Assembly: GCF_003605405.2 (NCBI RefSeq)
Contig: NZ_QYTW02000015.1
Location: 1 to 64,000, forward strand
From: Siminovitchia terrae
GTDB lineage: Bacteria; Bacillota; Bacilli; Bacillales; Bacillaceae_C
Direction: 5' to 3'
DNA length: 64,000 nt
Position numbers and translations under genes: made by a program. The first letter of the stretch is position 1; each line of letters opens with the position of its first letter. Below, piece by piece: positions 1 to 8,696 of this stretch. The notes under the pieces were generated by a model. The model searched no databases. It worked only from the letters and a program-made list of their open reading frames with translations, and was not told the origin of the DNA.

Positions 1-58
1 TTTCGTTTCGTTCAGTTTTCAAAGATCAAACTTTAAGTTGCTCTCTCGAGCGACTCCT
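1..58 (-). other. rRNA operon leader (upstream of 16S)
   Basis: Read on the minus strand, this stretch ends in TGATCTTTGAAAACTGAACG, the conserved box found in Bacillus pre-16S leaders, preceded by a GTCGCTCGAGAGAGC segment. The 16S gene itself lies beyond the left edge of the window. The call rests on this motif and on the two sigma-A promoters just upstream. Confidence 0.75.
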
Positions 59-60
59 CT

Positions 61-89
61 ATTTTATCACATTCGTTTTCGGTTGTCAA
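61..89 (-). promoter_or_regulatory. rRNA operon promoter P2 (proximal)
   Basis: On the minus strand there is a perfect TTGACA -35 (84-89) and a TAAAAT -10 (61-66) with a 17-nt spacer, immediately before the rRNA leader. This is a textbook sigma-A rRNA promoter. Confidence 0.8.
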
Positions 90-136
90 CAACTTTTTTT
101 AAATTGTTTTTCAACCTCTTTCGAAGCGACCTTTAT

Positions 137-166
137 AGAATAACATGTGTCCTGATAATCTGTCAA
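137..166 (-). promoter_or_regulatory. rRNA operon promoter P1 (distal)
   Basis: On the minus strand there is TTGACA (161-166) and TATTCT (137-142) with an 18-nt spacer. A 28-bp segment that starts at the -35 box (161-188) is also present at P2 (84-111), so the two promoters look like a local duplication. Tandem promoters are usual for Bacillus rrn operons. Confidence 0.7.
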
Positions 167-331
167 CAACTTTTTTTAAATTGTTTTTAATGACGTTTAA
201 CTTCTCTATCGGACAGGTAATAATATATCACAGTATTTTAGAAGATGCAATAGTTTTTTAGAAAAATATCTTTTCATCTTCTGCAAAATCTGCACATAAA
301 TATAATAGCAGACATCTATTCATTTGGGAAG

Positions 332-517
332 GTGATTATCATTTTAACTAGTATTGCTCTTACTATTTCTTTCTTAATGGCTCTTTATCTTTTTTGCTAT
401 TCTTACATTGAAGCAATTCGGATCAGTAACTCAGATGAAAAGGTTGAAGCTGGGACTTTCATTTTCATGTCTTGTATGGCATTTGTTTTTTCAGGCTTTA
501 CGTATGTCTTCATATAA
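332..517 (+). CDS. small two-helix membrane protein, unknown
   Basis: About 58-61 residues with a hydrophobic N-terminal helix, a short polar loop (SNSDEKVEAG) and a second hydrophobic helix to the C-terminus. I do not recognise the family. The start is unclear: the GTG at 332 lies inside the ribosome binding site GGGAAGGTG, so the best-spaced in-frame codon is ATT at 341 (ATC at 338 is also possible). It reads away from the rRNA operon and converges with the EamA gene, whose stop is only 5 nt away. Confidence 0.5.
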   Translation: MIIILTSIALTISFLMALYLFCYSYIEAIRISNSDEKVEAGTFIFMSCMAFVFSGFTYVFI

Positions 518-521
518 CCAT

Positions 522-1397
522 TTATCTTCTTGTACCCTCGATAATAAATAGAGAGACACTTAAAATGATGATAATGCCCCCTGCTATTTGTGTAAAGAAA
601 ACTTTTTCTCCGAGTATGATATGAGCAAGTATTGTAGCACCAACGGGCTCAAATAATATAGCCATTGAAATGACAGTTGTACTAATCCATCTCAAGGCCC
701 AGTTAAGTACAGAGTGCCCCAACAGGTTTGGTAAAATAGCCAGCAGCAAAAAGTAGATCCATTCTGAAGTTGGATATGGATACAACGGCTCTTGTATAAT
801 TAATACATATCCGGTTAAAACAATCGCACTGAAAAAGTAAACGATAAATGTATATGTCATCAAAGAAAGCTTCTTCCTAATCATCTGTCCAATCAGCAAG
901 TAAGCTGTAATGAGAGCACAGGCTGCTAATGCCAGCATATCTCCAAACAGAGCGCTTCCGCTTATACGAAAGTCTCCCCAGCTAATAATGATGCTCCCAA
1001 TGACAGCAATAGTAGCTGAAACGATTGCCTTGTAGGAAAACCTCTCTTTGAAAATAATGAACGTACCAAAGAAGGCGAAGAGCGGCTGCAATGTAACAAG
1101 AACTGTCGAACTTGCGACTGATGTGTATTCAAGCGATTCAAACCAAAGAATAAAATGAAATGAGAGAAAAATTCCTGCCAATGCAGAATAAAGCCACTCC
1201 CTTTTTGAAACTTCCTTTAGCTCTTTAACATATTTCAGGAAAAAGATCGGTGCCATAATCAAAAGTGAAAACCACATTCGATAAAAAGCAATCACCCCTG
1301 CCTCAGCTGTAGACAGCTTAACTAAAATGGCGGAGGTTGAAATAGAAATAACGGCCAGAATGACGGCTACATATGGATTGATTTTCGATGTTTCCAT
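522..1397 (-). CDS. EamA/DMT-family transporter
   Basis: This is a drug/metabolite transporter family permease of about 291 residues with ten hydrophobic segments in two EamA repeats; the second repeat holds the LEPVGA-type motif (FEPVGATILAHIILGE) near the C-terminus. Members export amino acids or metabolites, and the substrate cannot be read from sequence. I place the start at the ATG at 1397 (METSKINPYVAV), because the 17-residue upstream extension from 1448 lacks a ribosome site and a hydrophobic pattern. It is divergent from the MgtC gene; the shared gap of about 100 nt must hold both promoters. Confidence 0.85.
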   Translation of the reverse strand: METSKINPYVAVILAVISISTSAILVKLSTAEAGVIAFYRMWFSLLIMAPIFFLKYVKELKEVSKREWLYSALAGIFLSFHFILWFESLEYTSVASSTVLVTLQPLFAFFGTFIIFKERFSYKAIVSATIAVIGSIIISWGDFRISGSALFGDMLALAACALITAYLLIGQMIRKKLSLMTYTFIVYFFSAIVLTGYVLIIQEPLYPYPTSEWIYFLLLAILPNLLGHSVLNWALRWISTTVISMAILFEPVGATILAHIILGEKVFFTQIAGGIIIILSVSLFIIEGTRR

Positions 1398-1499
1398 GTC
1401 GCATTGTTCCTTTATGTATTTAATTTGTATGATAAAGTGAGTTAACAATTATCTTTCTCATTTCCAAATCCATTCATATAAAAGATAGGAGAGATGATA

Positions 1500-2192
1500 A
1501 TGGAAATGATAGACGTAGACCTACTAATAAAATTATGTATATCAGCGGCTCTAGGTTTAGTAATAGGGCTGGAAAGAGAGCTGAAAAGAAAGCCTTTAGG
1601 TTTGAAAACCAGTCTTGTCATTTCAATCATAAGCTGCCTTTTAACAATTGTCTCTATTGAATCAGCCTATCTTTTTCCTGGAAGCGATGATGTCAGAATC
1701 CAGATGGATCCGCTCCGACTAGCTGCACAAATCGTTTCAGGTATTGGTTTTCTCGGTGCTGGCGTCATATTGAGACGTGGGAATGACCATATTTCCGGAC
1801 TTACTACTGCCGCAATGATCTGGGGAGCTGCAGGTATCGGGATAGCTGTAGGAGCCGGATTTTACATTGAAGCTTTTGCAGGTGTTATTCTACTCATTAT
1901 TAGCGTAGAATTGATCCCTTTCGCTTTAACAAAGATAGGTCCGAAAAAACTTATGAAAAGAGACCTTCTTATTAAGATTAAAGTAAATGAAAGGAAAAGT
2001 ATTGAGCACGTTCTTTTAAAATTGAAAGAAGAGAAGATCCACATCACCCACACGCGCATCAAAGATTTACAGGAACAATCCGCGCATTTATTAGAGTTAA
2101 AGACACGGGTTAACGCAAAGAGATCAATCACAGATATCTATTATACGATCTCTGAAATGAGTGATGTTCTCGAAATTGAGATAATCAATTAA
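1500..2192 (+). CDS. MgtC/SapB family membrane protein
   Basis: This has an N-terminal MgtC domain of about 140 residues: four to five helices, the LGLVIGLERE motif, the R-LAAQIVSGIGFLGAG signature and the GLTTAAMIWGAAGIG segment. A soluble ACT-like C-terminal domain of about 75 residues follows, rich in Lys/Glu. MgtC proteins are linked to Mg2+ limitation, acid phosphate stress and membrane potential; the biochemical role is not settled. The ATG at 1500 is chosen because AGGAG at 1487-1491 sits 8 nt upstream; the ATG at 1494 is too close. Confidence 0.85.
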   Translation: MEMIDVDLLIKLCISAALGLVIGLERELKRKPLGLKTSLVISIISCLLTIVSIESAYLFPGSDDVRIQMDPLRLAAQIVSGIGFLGAGVILRRGNDHISGLTTAAMIWGAAGIGIAVGAGFYIEAFAGVILLIISVELIPFALTKIGPKKLMKRDLLIKIKVNERKSIEHVLLKLKEEKIHITHTRIKDLQEQSAHLLELKTRVNAKRSITDIYYTISEMSDVLEIEIIN

Positions 2193-2251
2193 AAATTCCT
2201 CTTGCACTTTTTATAAAAGTTTATATAATAGATAATGTGTTCAATTTTAAC

Positions 2252-2324
<73 letters not shown>

Positions 2325-2332
2325 TCCTTCAA

Positions 2333-2369
2333 AACGCTTGATCCATAAAGGATTGAGCGTTTTTTTTTT
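2333..2369 (+). terminator. tRNA-Ala terminator
   Basis: A 12-bp stem (AACGCTTGATCC/GGATTGAGCGTT) with a 5-nt loop, followed by a T run. It begins 9 nt after the tRNA. Confidence 0.9.
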
Positions 2370-2435
2370 GCAAAAAATTTCTTCGTATGTTTCTAAGTGT
2401 CCCAGAAATAATATCATTCGAAAGGAGACATGAAC

Positions 2436-2795
2436 ATGGAAGAACAAAGTTTTACAAAAGCAGCATTGCAGGAATATAAGGATGGTATTGGTTTATTTAC
2501 GAAAAAAATGCCTGAAATTGCAAAAGCGTATAATCATTTTACACAGGCCTGTTTCGAGGAAGGCAATCTTTCACAAAAAGAAAAACAAATGATCGCTCTG
2601 GGAATAAGCATTTATGCACAGGATGAGTATTGTATCATTTACCACACAAAGGGATGCCTTGACCAAGGATGTACCGAAGGAGAAATCTTGGAAACAATCG
2701 GTGTTACTGCTGCATTCGGAGGCGGTGCGGCAATGAGCCAAGCTGTCACACTCGTTCAACAGTCAATGGAAGAGTTACGCAAATCAACCCACTAA
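2436..2795 (+). CDS. carboxymuconolactone decarboxylase-family (AhpD-like) protein
   Basis: 119 residues of all-helical AhpD/CMD fold, resembling B. subtilis YurZ. Most of the family has a Cys-x-x-Cys-x-x-x-His redox centre after a conserved Glu; here the centre reads DEYCIIYHTKGC, so the second Cys is Tyr and only Cys-Ile-Ile-Tyr-His remains. It may still be a redox or CoA-handling protein, but classical AhpD disulfide chemistry is doubtful. I use the ATG at 2436, 8 nt after AGGAG; the ATG at 2430 is too close. Confidence 0.8.
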   Translation: MEEQSFTKAALQEYKDGIGLFTKKMPEIAKAYNHFTQACFEEGNLSQKEKQMIALGISIYAQDEYCIIYHTKGCLDQGCTEGEILETIGVTAAFGGGAAMSQAVTLVQQSMEELRKSTH

Positions 2796-2813
2796 TACTT
2801 GGAACTCATTAGG

Positions 2814-2846
2814 AAAAGCTGCCCTTATTAAGGACAGCTTTTTTTA
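2814..2846. terminator. bidirectional terminator
   Basis: AAAAGCTG and CAGCTTTT pair, with an inner CCTT/AAGG stem, followed by a T run on the plus strand. It serves the AhpD-like gene and, in reverse, the convergent symporter gene. Confidence 0.8.
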
Positions 2847-2849
2847 TTA

Positions 2850-4511
2850 CTATTTAAATGCCGCAGGATAAACGGTCAAATCCAATCCCCATAAAACAGG
2901 AAGAATGAAGAATACGAATGCGACAATTAACATCAACACGAATATATTAACCCAAAACCCAACCCGGATCATTTCAACGATCTTTAATTTTCCAGTTGCA
3001 AACATAATCGCGTTAGGCGGAGTTCCTACTGGCAGCATAAATGCACAATTGGCTGCCATGGCAGCTGGAACCATTAGAGCAAACGGGTGAATGTTGATTG
3101 CAAGAGCCAATGAAGCCAAAACAGGCAAAATCATTGTAGCTGTCGCGGTATTGGATGTAAATTCTGTCAAGCCAAGCACAAGCGCCGTTGAAAGCAGGAT
3201 AATCAGAATGAAATGAACTCCTTGCAGGACAGTCAGCTGGGTTCCTATCCATTCAGCCAGACCTGTATCAATAAAGCCGCCAGCTATTGATAAGCCGCCT
3301 CCAAATAATAGCAAAATTCCCCATGGAATCTCTTTTGCATTATCCCACTCAAGTAAACGTCCTTTCCCCCTTTGTGAAGGGATCAAAAACAATATGATAG
3401 CAGCAAGAATAGCAATTAATGTATCTGAGAGTGTGGTAATGCCTAAGACGTTCTCCCAAAGAAACGTTCTTGTAATCCACATGAACGCTGCAAATAAAAA
3501 TAAAAGCAATACCATTGTTTCTTCAAAGCTGATTTTACCTAATGCTGTTTTTTCATCTTCAATCAGTTCTTTTCCGCCTGGCAGTTCCTTCAGTTTCACT
3601 GGAAAAGCGACCCTAGTGATATATAGCCAAGTCGAAATAATCATGATAATCACCACTGGTGTTGCAAACGCCATCCAACTCGCAAAAGAAATTTGAGCAC
3701 CAAAAAGCTTATTAATTGTCGCTGCCAAAATGATATTCGGCGGTGTCCCAATCAATGTTCCAAGCCCGCCGATCGTTCCGGCATAACCAATTGCCAAAAT
3801 GATGGCCTTTTCAAAATTGCGGTTATCATCAGGGTCTGTCTTTCCGCTTCCTTTCATAGCAGCAGTAGCCTGGTACACAATAGCGGTTCCAATCGGAATC
3901 ATCATCATGACTGCAGCAGTATTAGAAACCCACATTGATAAAAATCCGGTTGCCACCATAAAGCCCAAAACAATTCTTCGTACGTTCGTCCCAATTAAAG
4001 AAATGATCGTCAATGCGATTCGCTTATGAAGATTCCACTTCTCCATGGCAATGGCTATAAAGAAACCACCTAGAAATAAAAAGATAATCGGATCACCGTA
4101 TGAAGCGGTTACATCGGAGCCAGCCATGGCCCCTGTCATTGGCAGCAGAACAATCGGGAGCAATGAAGCCGCAGGAATCGGGATGGCTTCAGTAACCCAC
4201 CAGGTTGCCACCCACAGTGTAACAGCAAGGACTGATTTCCCTTCCGGACTCAGTCCTTCAGGTGAAAAAAACAATTGCGTCAGAATAAATAATAACGGGC
4301 CTAGCACTAAACCGATTTTTTGAGGCGTTTTATAAGAACCCGGACCTTTTCCATCTCCTCTCTGTTCCCCCGCCGTATCATTTTGTTCTGATCTTCGAGA
4401 ATATTTATCTGCAGCTTTTTTCCTTGGCATTGTAAACATCAAGAGATCCTTTGTCCGCTGATGCGCTTTCCACAGTGCCTCCCATGCAGATAGTACATGT
4501 GATCTTTCCAT
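2850..4511 (-). CDS. DASS-family Na+/dicarboxylate symporter (SdcS-like)
   Basis: This is a divalent anion:Na+ symporter (SLC13 family), about 553 residues and closely similar in layout to S. aureus SdcS, importing succinate, fumarate or malate with Na+. Both family signatures are present: SNTAAVMMMIPIG in the first half and TSNTATATMILPVLASL in the second, each flanked by a Thr-Pro-Pro-Asn motif (GTPPNIILA and GTPPNAIMF). An unusual N-terminal extension of about 65 polar residues, with many Lys, Arg and Asp, precedes the first helix. The ATG at 4511 is 11 nt from AAGGAG; a TTG at 4517 (5 nt) is an alternative. The neighbouring two-component system probably controls it. Confidence 0.9.
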   Translation of the reverse strand: MERSHVLSAWEALWKAHQRTKDLLMFTMPRKKAADKYSRRSEQNDTAGEQRGDGKGPGSYKTPQKIGLVLGPLLFILTQLFFSPEGLSPEGKSVLAVTLWVATWWVTEAIPIPAASLLPIVLLPMTGAMAGSDVTASYGDPIIFLFLGGFFIAIAMEKWNLHKRIALTIISLIGTNVRRIVLGFMVATGFLSMWVSNTAAVMMMIPIGTAIVYQATAAMKGSGKTDPDDNRNFEKAIILAIGYAGTIGGLGTLIGTPPNIILAATINKLFGAQISFASWMAFATPVVIIMIISTWLYITRVAFPVKLKELPGGKELIEDEKTALGKISFEETMVLLLFLFAAFMWITRTFLWENVLGITTLSDTLIAILAAIILFLIPSQRGKGRLLEWDNAKEIPWGILLLFGGGLSIAGGFIDTGLAEWIGTQLTVLQGVHFILIILLSTALVLGLTEFTSNTATATMILPVLASLALAINIHPFALMVPAAMAANCAFMLPVGTPPNAIMFATGKLKIVEMIRVGFWVNIFVLMLIVAFVFFILPVLWGLDLTVYPAAFK

Positions 4512-4539
4512 CGTCAACGTCTCTCCTTTAAATTAATAA

Positions 4540-4553
4540 AAAAAGCGCTTTCA
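4540..4553 (-). promoter_or_regulatory. candidate cre box (CcpA site)
   Basis: On the minus strand TGAAAGCGCTTTTT matches the catabolite-responsive element consensus (TGAAARCGYTTTCA) except at the last positions. It lies 30 nt upstream of the symporter start, so repression by CcpA during growth on sugars is likely. No experiment supports it here. Confidence 0.55.
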
Positions 4554-4647
4554 CTAAATCCAGGATAATCTTACATGCATTATCCCCATTAATGAACCCT
4601 GTTAAATTAATTTAAAAGTTTTGTAAGTAAAGTAAGCGAGACGTTAC

Positions 4648-5364
4648 TTACATATACTGACTAATTATTTCCATATTCTCTTTTCGCAGACAATATTTGT
4701 TTGCAGGACGCCCCATTGTTCCATAATCTACCTTTACATTCAAAAATTGAATCTCCGATAAAAAAATTAAGTACTTCCTCATGGAAACCCGCGAAATTCC
4801 CACTTCTACAGCAAGCTCTTCAGTAGAGAAGAAGTGATTATTTTTCTCCAAAATCTGTATAATGATCTTTTTTAATGTCGCCTTTGTCAATCCTTTCGGG
4901 ATATCAGTAAAACCGGACTTGTTTCCCTCCCGCTTAAATAACTGGTCGATTTCAGCCTGTTGCAGCTTTTCCTTACGCTCATTTAATAGTTGTTTGTTTT
5001 TCTCATATTTCCTTAATGAAGCCTGGAATCGTTTAAACTCGAATGGTTTGATTAAATAGTCAACAACCCCGAGATGAAGAGCCGATTGGATCGTATCAAT
5101 ATCACTCGCAGCAGAGATAATGATCACATCAATGTCTTTTCTGCTCGCCCTAATTTGCGACAAGAGCTCCAATCCCAATTCCCCAGGCATATAGATATCC
5201 AATAATAACAAGTCAGCATCACTCCTTTCCAACACTTTCAATGCTTCTTCTACATTCGCAGCAATTCCAGAACATGAAAATCCAGACACAGCTTCTAAAT
5301 ATCTTTTATTTATCTCTGCTACCATCGGGTCATCTTCTACGATTAAAACACTACTCAACATCAT
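4648..5364 (-). CDS. CitB/DcuR-type response regulator
   Basis: The receiver domain spans about residues 5-120 with acidic pocket E10/D11/D12, phosphoacceptor D56 (LLLLDIYMPG) and the conserved Lys in YLIKPFEF. A linker and a C-terminal HTH (LAVEVGISRVSMRKYLIFL) follow, as in B. subtilis MalR and DctR. It overlaps the kinase gene by 4 nt (ATGA), so the pair is translationally coupled. The exact start is uncertain (ATG 5364, ATG 5361 or TTG 5358), because the ribosome site AGAGGGTGG abuts the first ATG. Its likely target is the adjacent dicarboxylate symporter. Confidence 0.9.
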   Translation of the reverse strand: MMLSSVLIVEDDPMVAEINKRYLEAVSGFSCSGIAANVEEALKVLERSDADLLLLDIYMPGELGLELLSQIRASRKDIDVIIISAASDIDTIQSALHLGVVDYLIKPFEFKRFQASLRKYEKNKQLLNERKEKLQQAEIDQLFKREGNKSGFTDIPKGLTKATLKKIIIQILEKNNHFFSTEELAVEVGISRVSMRKYLIFLSEIQFLNVKVDYGTMGRPANKYCLRKENMEIISQYM

Positions 5365-6959
5365 CCACCCTCTTCTTTATACGGAAACCTCACCATGAAT
5401 GAAGTGCCTGTTTCATCCGAATCAAATGTGATTATTCCTCCCAATGCTTCAACGCTTTGCCGAACATTATATAGTCCAAACCCTTTATCCGGACCTTTTG
5501 TGGATTTGGCTTTTTGAAAAATAGTCCCTCTTATGTCCCCTCTAATCCCTTTCCCGTTATCTTTGATTGTAATCGTACAATGGGAATCATCGTATTCAAT
5601 ATTAAGAACAACCCTTTTTTCGACATTTTTCCTTACCGCATCAAACGCATTATCAATCAAGTTTCCTATAATCGTAATCAAGTGATGGGAGATATTTGGA
5701 TCCGCTGATTCCGGTAATGGCTTATTTGCTGAAAAAGACAGCTTGACCTGATTTTCTCTCGCGTAGCTTCCTTTGCTCAGCAAAAAGCCAGCCATCACCG
5801 GGTCCTTAACAATATTGGACACCGATCCTGTTTCCGCTTGAAAAAGCTTCGTTTGTTTTCGCAAATAATTCTCCAACCCGTCATACTCCTTGATATGCAG
5901 CATACCAGTGATGACATGAAGGATGTTCATGAATTCATGAGTTTGGGCACGCAATGCCTCCGCATATGTCCGAATACCTGTGAGTTGTTCGACCAACGTC
6001 TTCAATTCAGATTTGTCGCGAAAAGTGGAGATAGCGCCCACAACCTGACCGTTAACAGTAACCGGTACGCGGTTCACGAGTATAGGCAGACCATTAATAT
6101 CGCTTTCCTGATCATATTCCGCTTTATTGGATTGTAAAATTCTTATCAAACGGCTGACAGGCAAATACTCATCAATCTTCCTTCCTATCGGGTCAGGCGG
6201 AAGGCCGGCTTTTTGAAAAATCCTTATTGCCTCAGCATTGGCCACCACAATGTCATACTCGGGATTTACAGCGATAATGCCTTCCCTGACCGATTCAAGC
6301 ATGGCGTTTCGTTCCTCAAGTAGATTAGCAATTTTGTAGGGTTGCAACCCAAATAAAATCCGATTGATTCTTCTTGCTAAAAGAACTGCACCGACAACTC
6401 CTATTACTATTCCAACACCCATCCCGGCATAAATAATATAATTGCTTTTATTGACGGCTTCCTTCACGTTTTTCAGGGAAATCCCTACTGAAACAGCCCC
6501 AATCTGTTTCCCTTGATCATTATAAACGGGATGAAAAGCACGCAGAGAAGGACCTAACGTCCCCTCGGCAATGGACGTGTATCGCTTTCCTTTTAAGACC
6601 GGAAGTTCGTCCCCTCCAACGAACTCCTTCCCAATTAACTTGAAATTAGGGTGGGTCTTTCTCTTTCTATCCATATCCATGACCACGATAAAAAGCATAT
6701 TTGTATCCTGTCTAATTTTTCTTATGAAAGCCTGAACATCCTCTGTTTGTGCATCACCTTCCAAAGATTGTTTGACAATAGGAACTTCACTGACCGTTTG
6801 CGCTATTCCCATCGCCTTTTCAGCCTGATGCATTTCAATATTATGAGCAGTTGTATTAGCCAACAGGATCCCAGTTACTGATAACGCAACAACTACAACG
6901 GTTACAACAAAAATGATAATGGCTGATTGAAGTGATATATATTTTTTGCCGAAGTTCAT
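5361..6959 (-). CDS. DcuS/CitA/MalK-type sensor histidine kinase
   Basis: 532 residues. An N-terminal helix (about 10-35) is followed by an extracytoplasmic Cache-like sensor domain (about 40-170; the RKTHPNFKLIG segment is typical of citrate/C4-dicarboxylate sensors), a second helix, a PAS domain (about 215-320), the phosphorylation helix (HEFMNILHVITG) and a HATPase domain with N box (NLIDNAFDA), DNGKG and GFGLYNVR boxes. This is the complete architecture of a C4-dicarboxylate or citrate sensor. The first gene of the pair, reading towards the symporter. The RBS GGGGAAAG supports the ATG at 6959. Confidence 0.92.
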   Translation of the reverse strand: MNFGKKYISLQSAIIIFVVTVVVVALSVTGILLANTTAHNIEMHQAEKAMGIAQTVSEVPIVKQSLEGDAQTEDVQAFIRKIRQDTNMLFIVVMDMDRKRKTHPNFKLIGKEFVGGDELPVLKGKRYTSIAEGTLGPSLRAFHPVYNDQGKQIGAVSVGISLKNVKEAVNKSNYIIYAGMGVGIVIGVVGAVLLARRINRILFGLQPYKIANLLEERNAMLESVREGIIAVNPEYDIVVANAEAIRIFQKAGLPPDPIGRKIDEYLPVSRLIRILQSNKAEYDQESDINGLPILVNRVPVTVNGQVVGAISTFRDKSELKTLVEQLTGIRTYAEALRAQTHEFMNILHVITGMLHIKEYDGLENYLRKQTKLFQAETGSVSNIVKDPVMAGFLLSKGSYARENQVKLSFSANKPLPESADPNISHHLITIIGNLIDNAFDAVRKNVEKRVVLNIEYDDSHCTITIKDNGKGIRGDIRGTIFQKAKSTKGPDKGFGLYNVRQSVEALGGIITFDSDETGTSFMVRFPYKEEGG

Positions 6960-7130
6960 GATCTTTCCCCGCTTTGTCGTAAAAATAACTGCCTAATGAT
7001 GCGATTTATCCCTTAATCTAAAGTTTCGAAAAAGTTAGTTCTCCAAATTAGTAGCAGGACAATGCTTAGCTTAGCAAGCTAAAGCCAAATCACCTAAAAA
7101 AAAGCCCTTCGCTTCCCGATTTTTCCCATG

Positions 7131-7160
7131 GAAAAGGCCGGCAAACGACGCCGGCCTTTT
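7131..7160. terminator. bidirectional terminator
   Basis: An 11-bp GC-rich stem (AAAAGGCCGGC/GCCGGCCTTTT) with a 7-nt loop lies just after the TerC stop codon. Confidence 0.85.
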
Positions 7161-7167
7161 ATTTCTA

Positions 7168-7887
7168 TTAAGCTGAATGCCTAACTTTCCTTTTGGCTTG
7201 TCCTCTTTTGTTCACCATATATCCCGCCAATAGAATGAATGCAGTGATTCCGATAGTTACAGAATAAACCTCAAACTTATCCGATATATTCGTAATGCTT
7301 TGGATGTATTGATCCTTCAGGATCATTTCTCCAGCAGTCCAAGCTAGGATTCCCGATCCAATATATGCGATCCACGCGAACCTTTCCATTGCTTTTACAA
7401 TAAAAACTGATCCGTATATCATAACCGGTATGCTGATGGCGACTCCAATGGCCACCATTGCAATCTGTCCATTTGCCGCACCCGCAACTGCCACCACATT
7501 GTCCAGACTCATGATAACATCAGCCAATATAATGGTCCCTACCGCATTTAAAAAGGAGCTATGGGCCGAAACTGTTGTCGCGTCATCTCCACCAACAAGC
7601 ACTTTGAATGCAATCCAAAGAAGAAGCATTCCCCCTACAAGCTCAACAAATGGAATTCTCAACAGCCAGACAATGATCACTGCAAATAATATTCTTAAAC
7701 CCACAGCGCCTGCAGTTCCCCACACAATCGCCTTATTGCGCAGTTCCCTCGGAAGATTCCTTGTTGCCATGGCAATGACAACAGCATTATCTCCCGAAAG
7801 CACGATATCAATGGCGATGATCTTCAATAAAGCAATCATGGCGGCCGATGAAATTGTGATACCGAATATTGTTGTGGCTATTTCCAT
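7168..7887 (-). CDS. TerC-family membrane protein (YjbE type)
   Basis: 239 residues with about seven helices and the inverted-repeat acidic motifs LSGDNAVVIAMA (first half) and MSLDNVVAVAGAANG (second half), the signature of the TerC/YjbE group. Related B. subtilis proteins (MeeF, MeeY) export Mn2+ and metallate secreted enzymes, so divalent metal export is the best inference. The ATG at 7887 follows AAGGAAG; the ATG at 7911 has no ribosome site. I looked upstream for the Mn-sensing yybP-ykoY riboswitch and did not see it. Confidence 0.87.
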   Translation of the reverse strand: MEIATTIFGITISSAAMIALLKIIAIDIVLSGDNAVVIAMATRNLPRELRNKAIVWGTAGAVGLRILFAVIIVWLLRIPFVELVGGMLLLWIAFKVLVGGDDATTVSAHSSFLNAVGTIILADVIMSLDNVVAVAGAANGQIAMVAIGVAISIPVMIYGSVFIVKAMERFAWIAYIGSGILAWTAGEMILKDQYIQSITNISDKFEVYSVTIGITAFILLAGYMVNKRGQAKRKVRHSA

Positions 7888-8104
7888 AATGCTTCCTTCT
7901 TTCTTTAACATGTTCTACATAATCCATTTATTATAACACAACCTTATATAGGCGTAATCCGACAAAGATAAGATTACTACTAGACTATATTGTTACAAAA
8001 TGTTCGTTTTCATCAGAGTATTTGTCCAATCAGCTAGCTTAGTACATCAATATATTAATAACAAAAGGTTAAAAGCCTTTAAACTAATATAAGGAGTGGT
8101 AAAT

Positions 8105-8497
8105 GTGCGCTTTGAAGTAGGTGATTTCGAATTGGAAGGATCACGTAGACATAGGAGAAGAGACGAATTTTGCGATTGCGGGGATGTGAGATGTGATTGG
8201 GATTGGGGTGATGATTGTGATTGCGATCGTGACGAGCGCCATGAGCATCATCACGAAGGAAAACGCGAGCACAGACATTGCAGAAGCTGCATTTGCGATC
8301 GAATCAGAAGATTGGAGTTTAACGAGAGAGTGACTTTGTTTTTAAAGAGTTCAAGCAAGATTGAAAATGTAAGATTCGTCTGCTTTAAAGAGAAAGATTG
8401 CTGTGCAGAATTTGTAAAACATCATGAAGGCCACGATGAACTGTTTTTAGTTAAGTGCAAAGATATTGAGGCAATTCGAATTAAATCAAAACATTAA
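8105..8497 (+). CDS. Cys/Asp/His-rich protein with CotZ/ExsY-like motif
   Basis: 130 residues. The first half is very rich in Asp, Cys, His and Arg (for example CDCGDVRCDWDWGDDCDCD and HEHHHEG); the middle holds HCRSCICDRIRRL, similar in pattern to the HCVCDVV motif of spore coat/exosporium proteins CotY, CotZ and ExsY. The second half looks like a compact beta domain with further Cys residues. A spore-surface or metal-binding role is inferred. The start is the GTG at 8105, 8 nt after AAGGAG; the nearby ATG at 8103 is out of frame and closes after 5 codons. Confidence 0.65.
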   Translation: MRFEVGDFELEGSRRHRRRDEFCDCGDVRCDWDWGDDCDCDRDERHEHHHEGKREHRHCRSCICDRIRRLEFNERVTLFLKSSSKIENVRFVCFKEKDCCAEFVKHHEGHDELFLVKCKDIEAIRIKSKH

Positions 8498-8696
8498 ATC
8501 TGTAAGTATTCATAGGGTGTGCTTTCCGTCGCCACCCTCTCAATAATTACTCCCACATTCCTGATCGGAAAGCTTGCTCCATGCTTTTTCAACGGGGTAG
8601 TATATACCTCGTTCTTTTGTTTTTATATAAAAGGTAGCAAGCAAAAATACTGGACCTTTCGGGGGAGGGCATTCCTTTCTTCCCTGGGAGGTTCAC

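Noticed and set aside
3394-4323. Plus-strand frames opposite the dicarboxylate symporter
   Set aside because: Antisense shadows of a hydrophobic gene; composition reflects the other strand.
7912-8095. yybP-ykoY Mn riboswitch upstream of the TerC gene
   Set aside because: Expected by family association but the conserved stem motifs are not visible.
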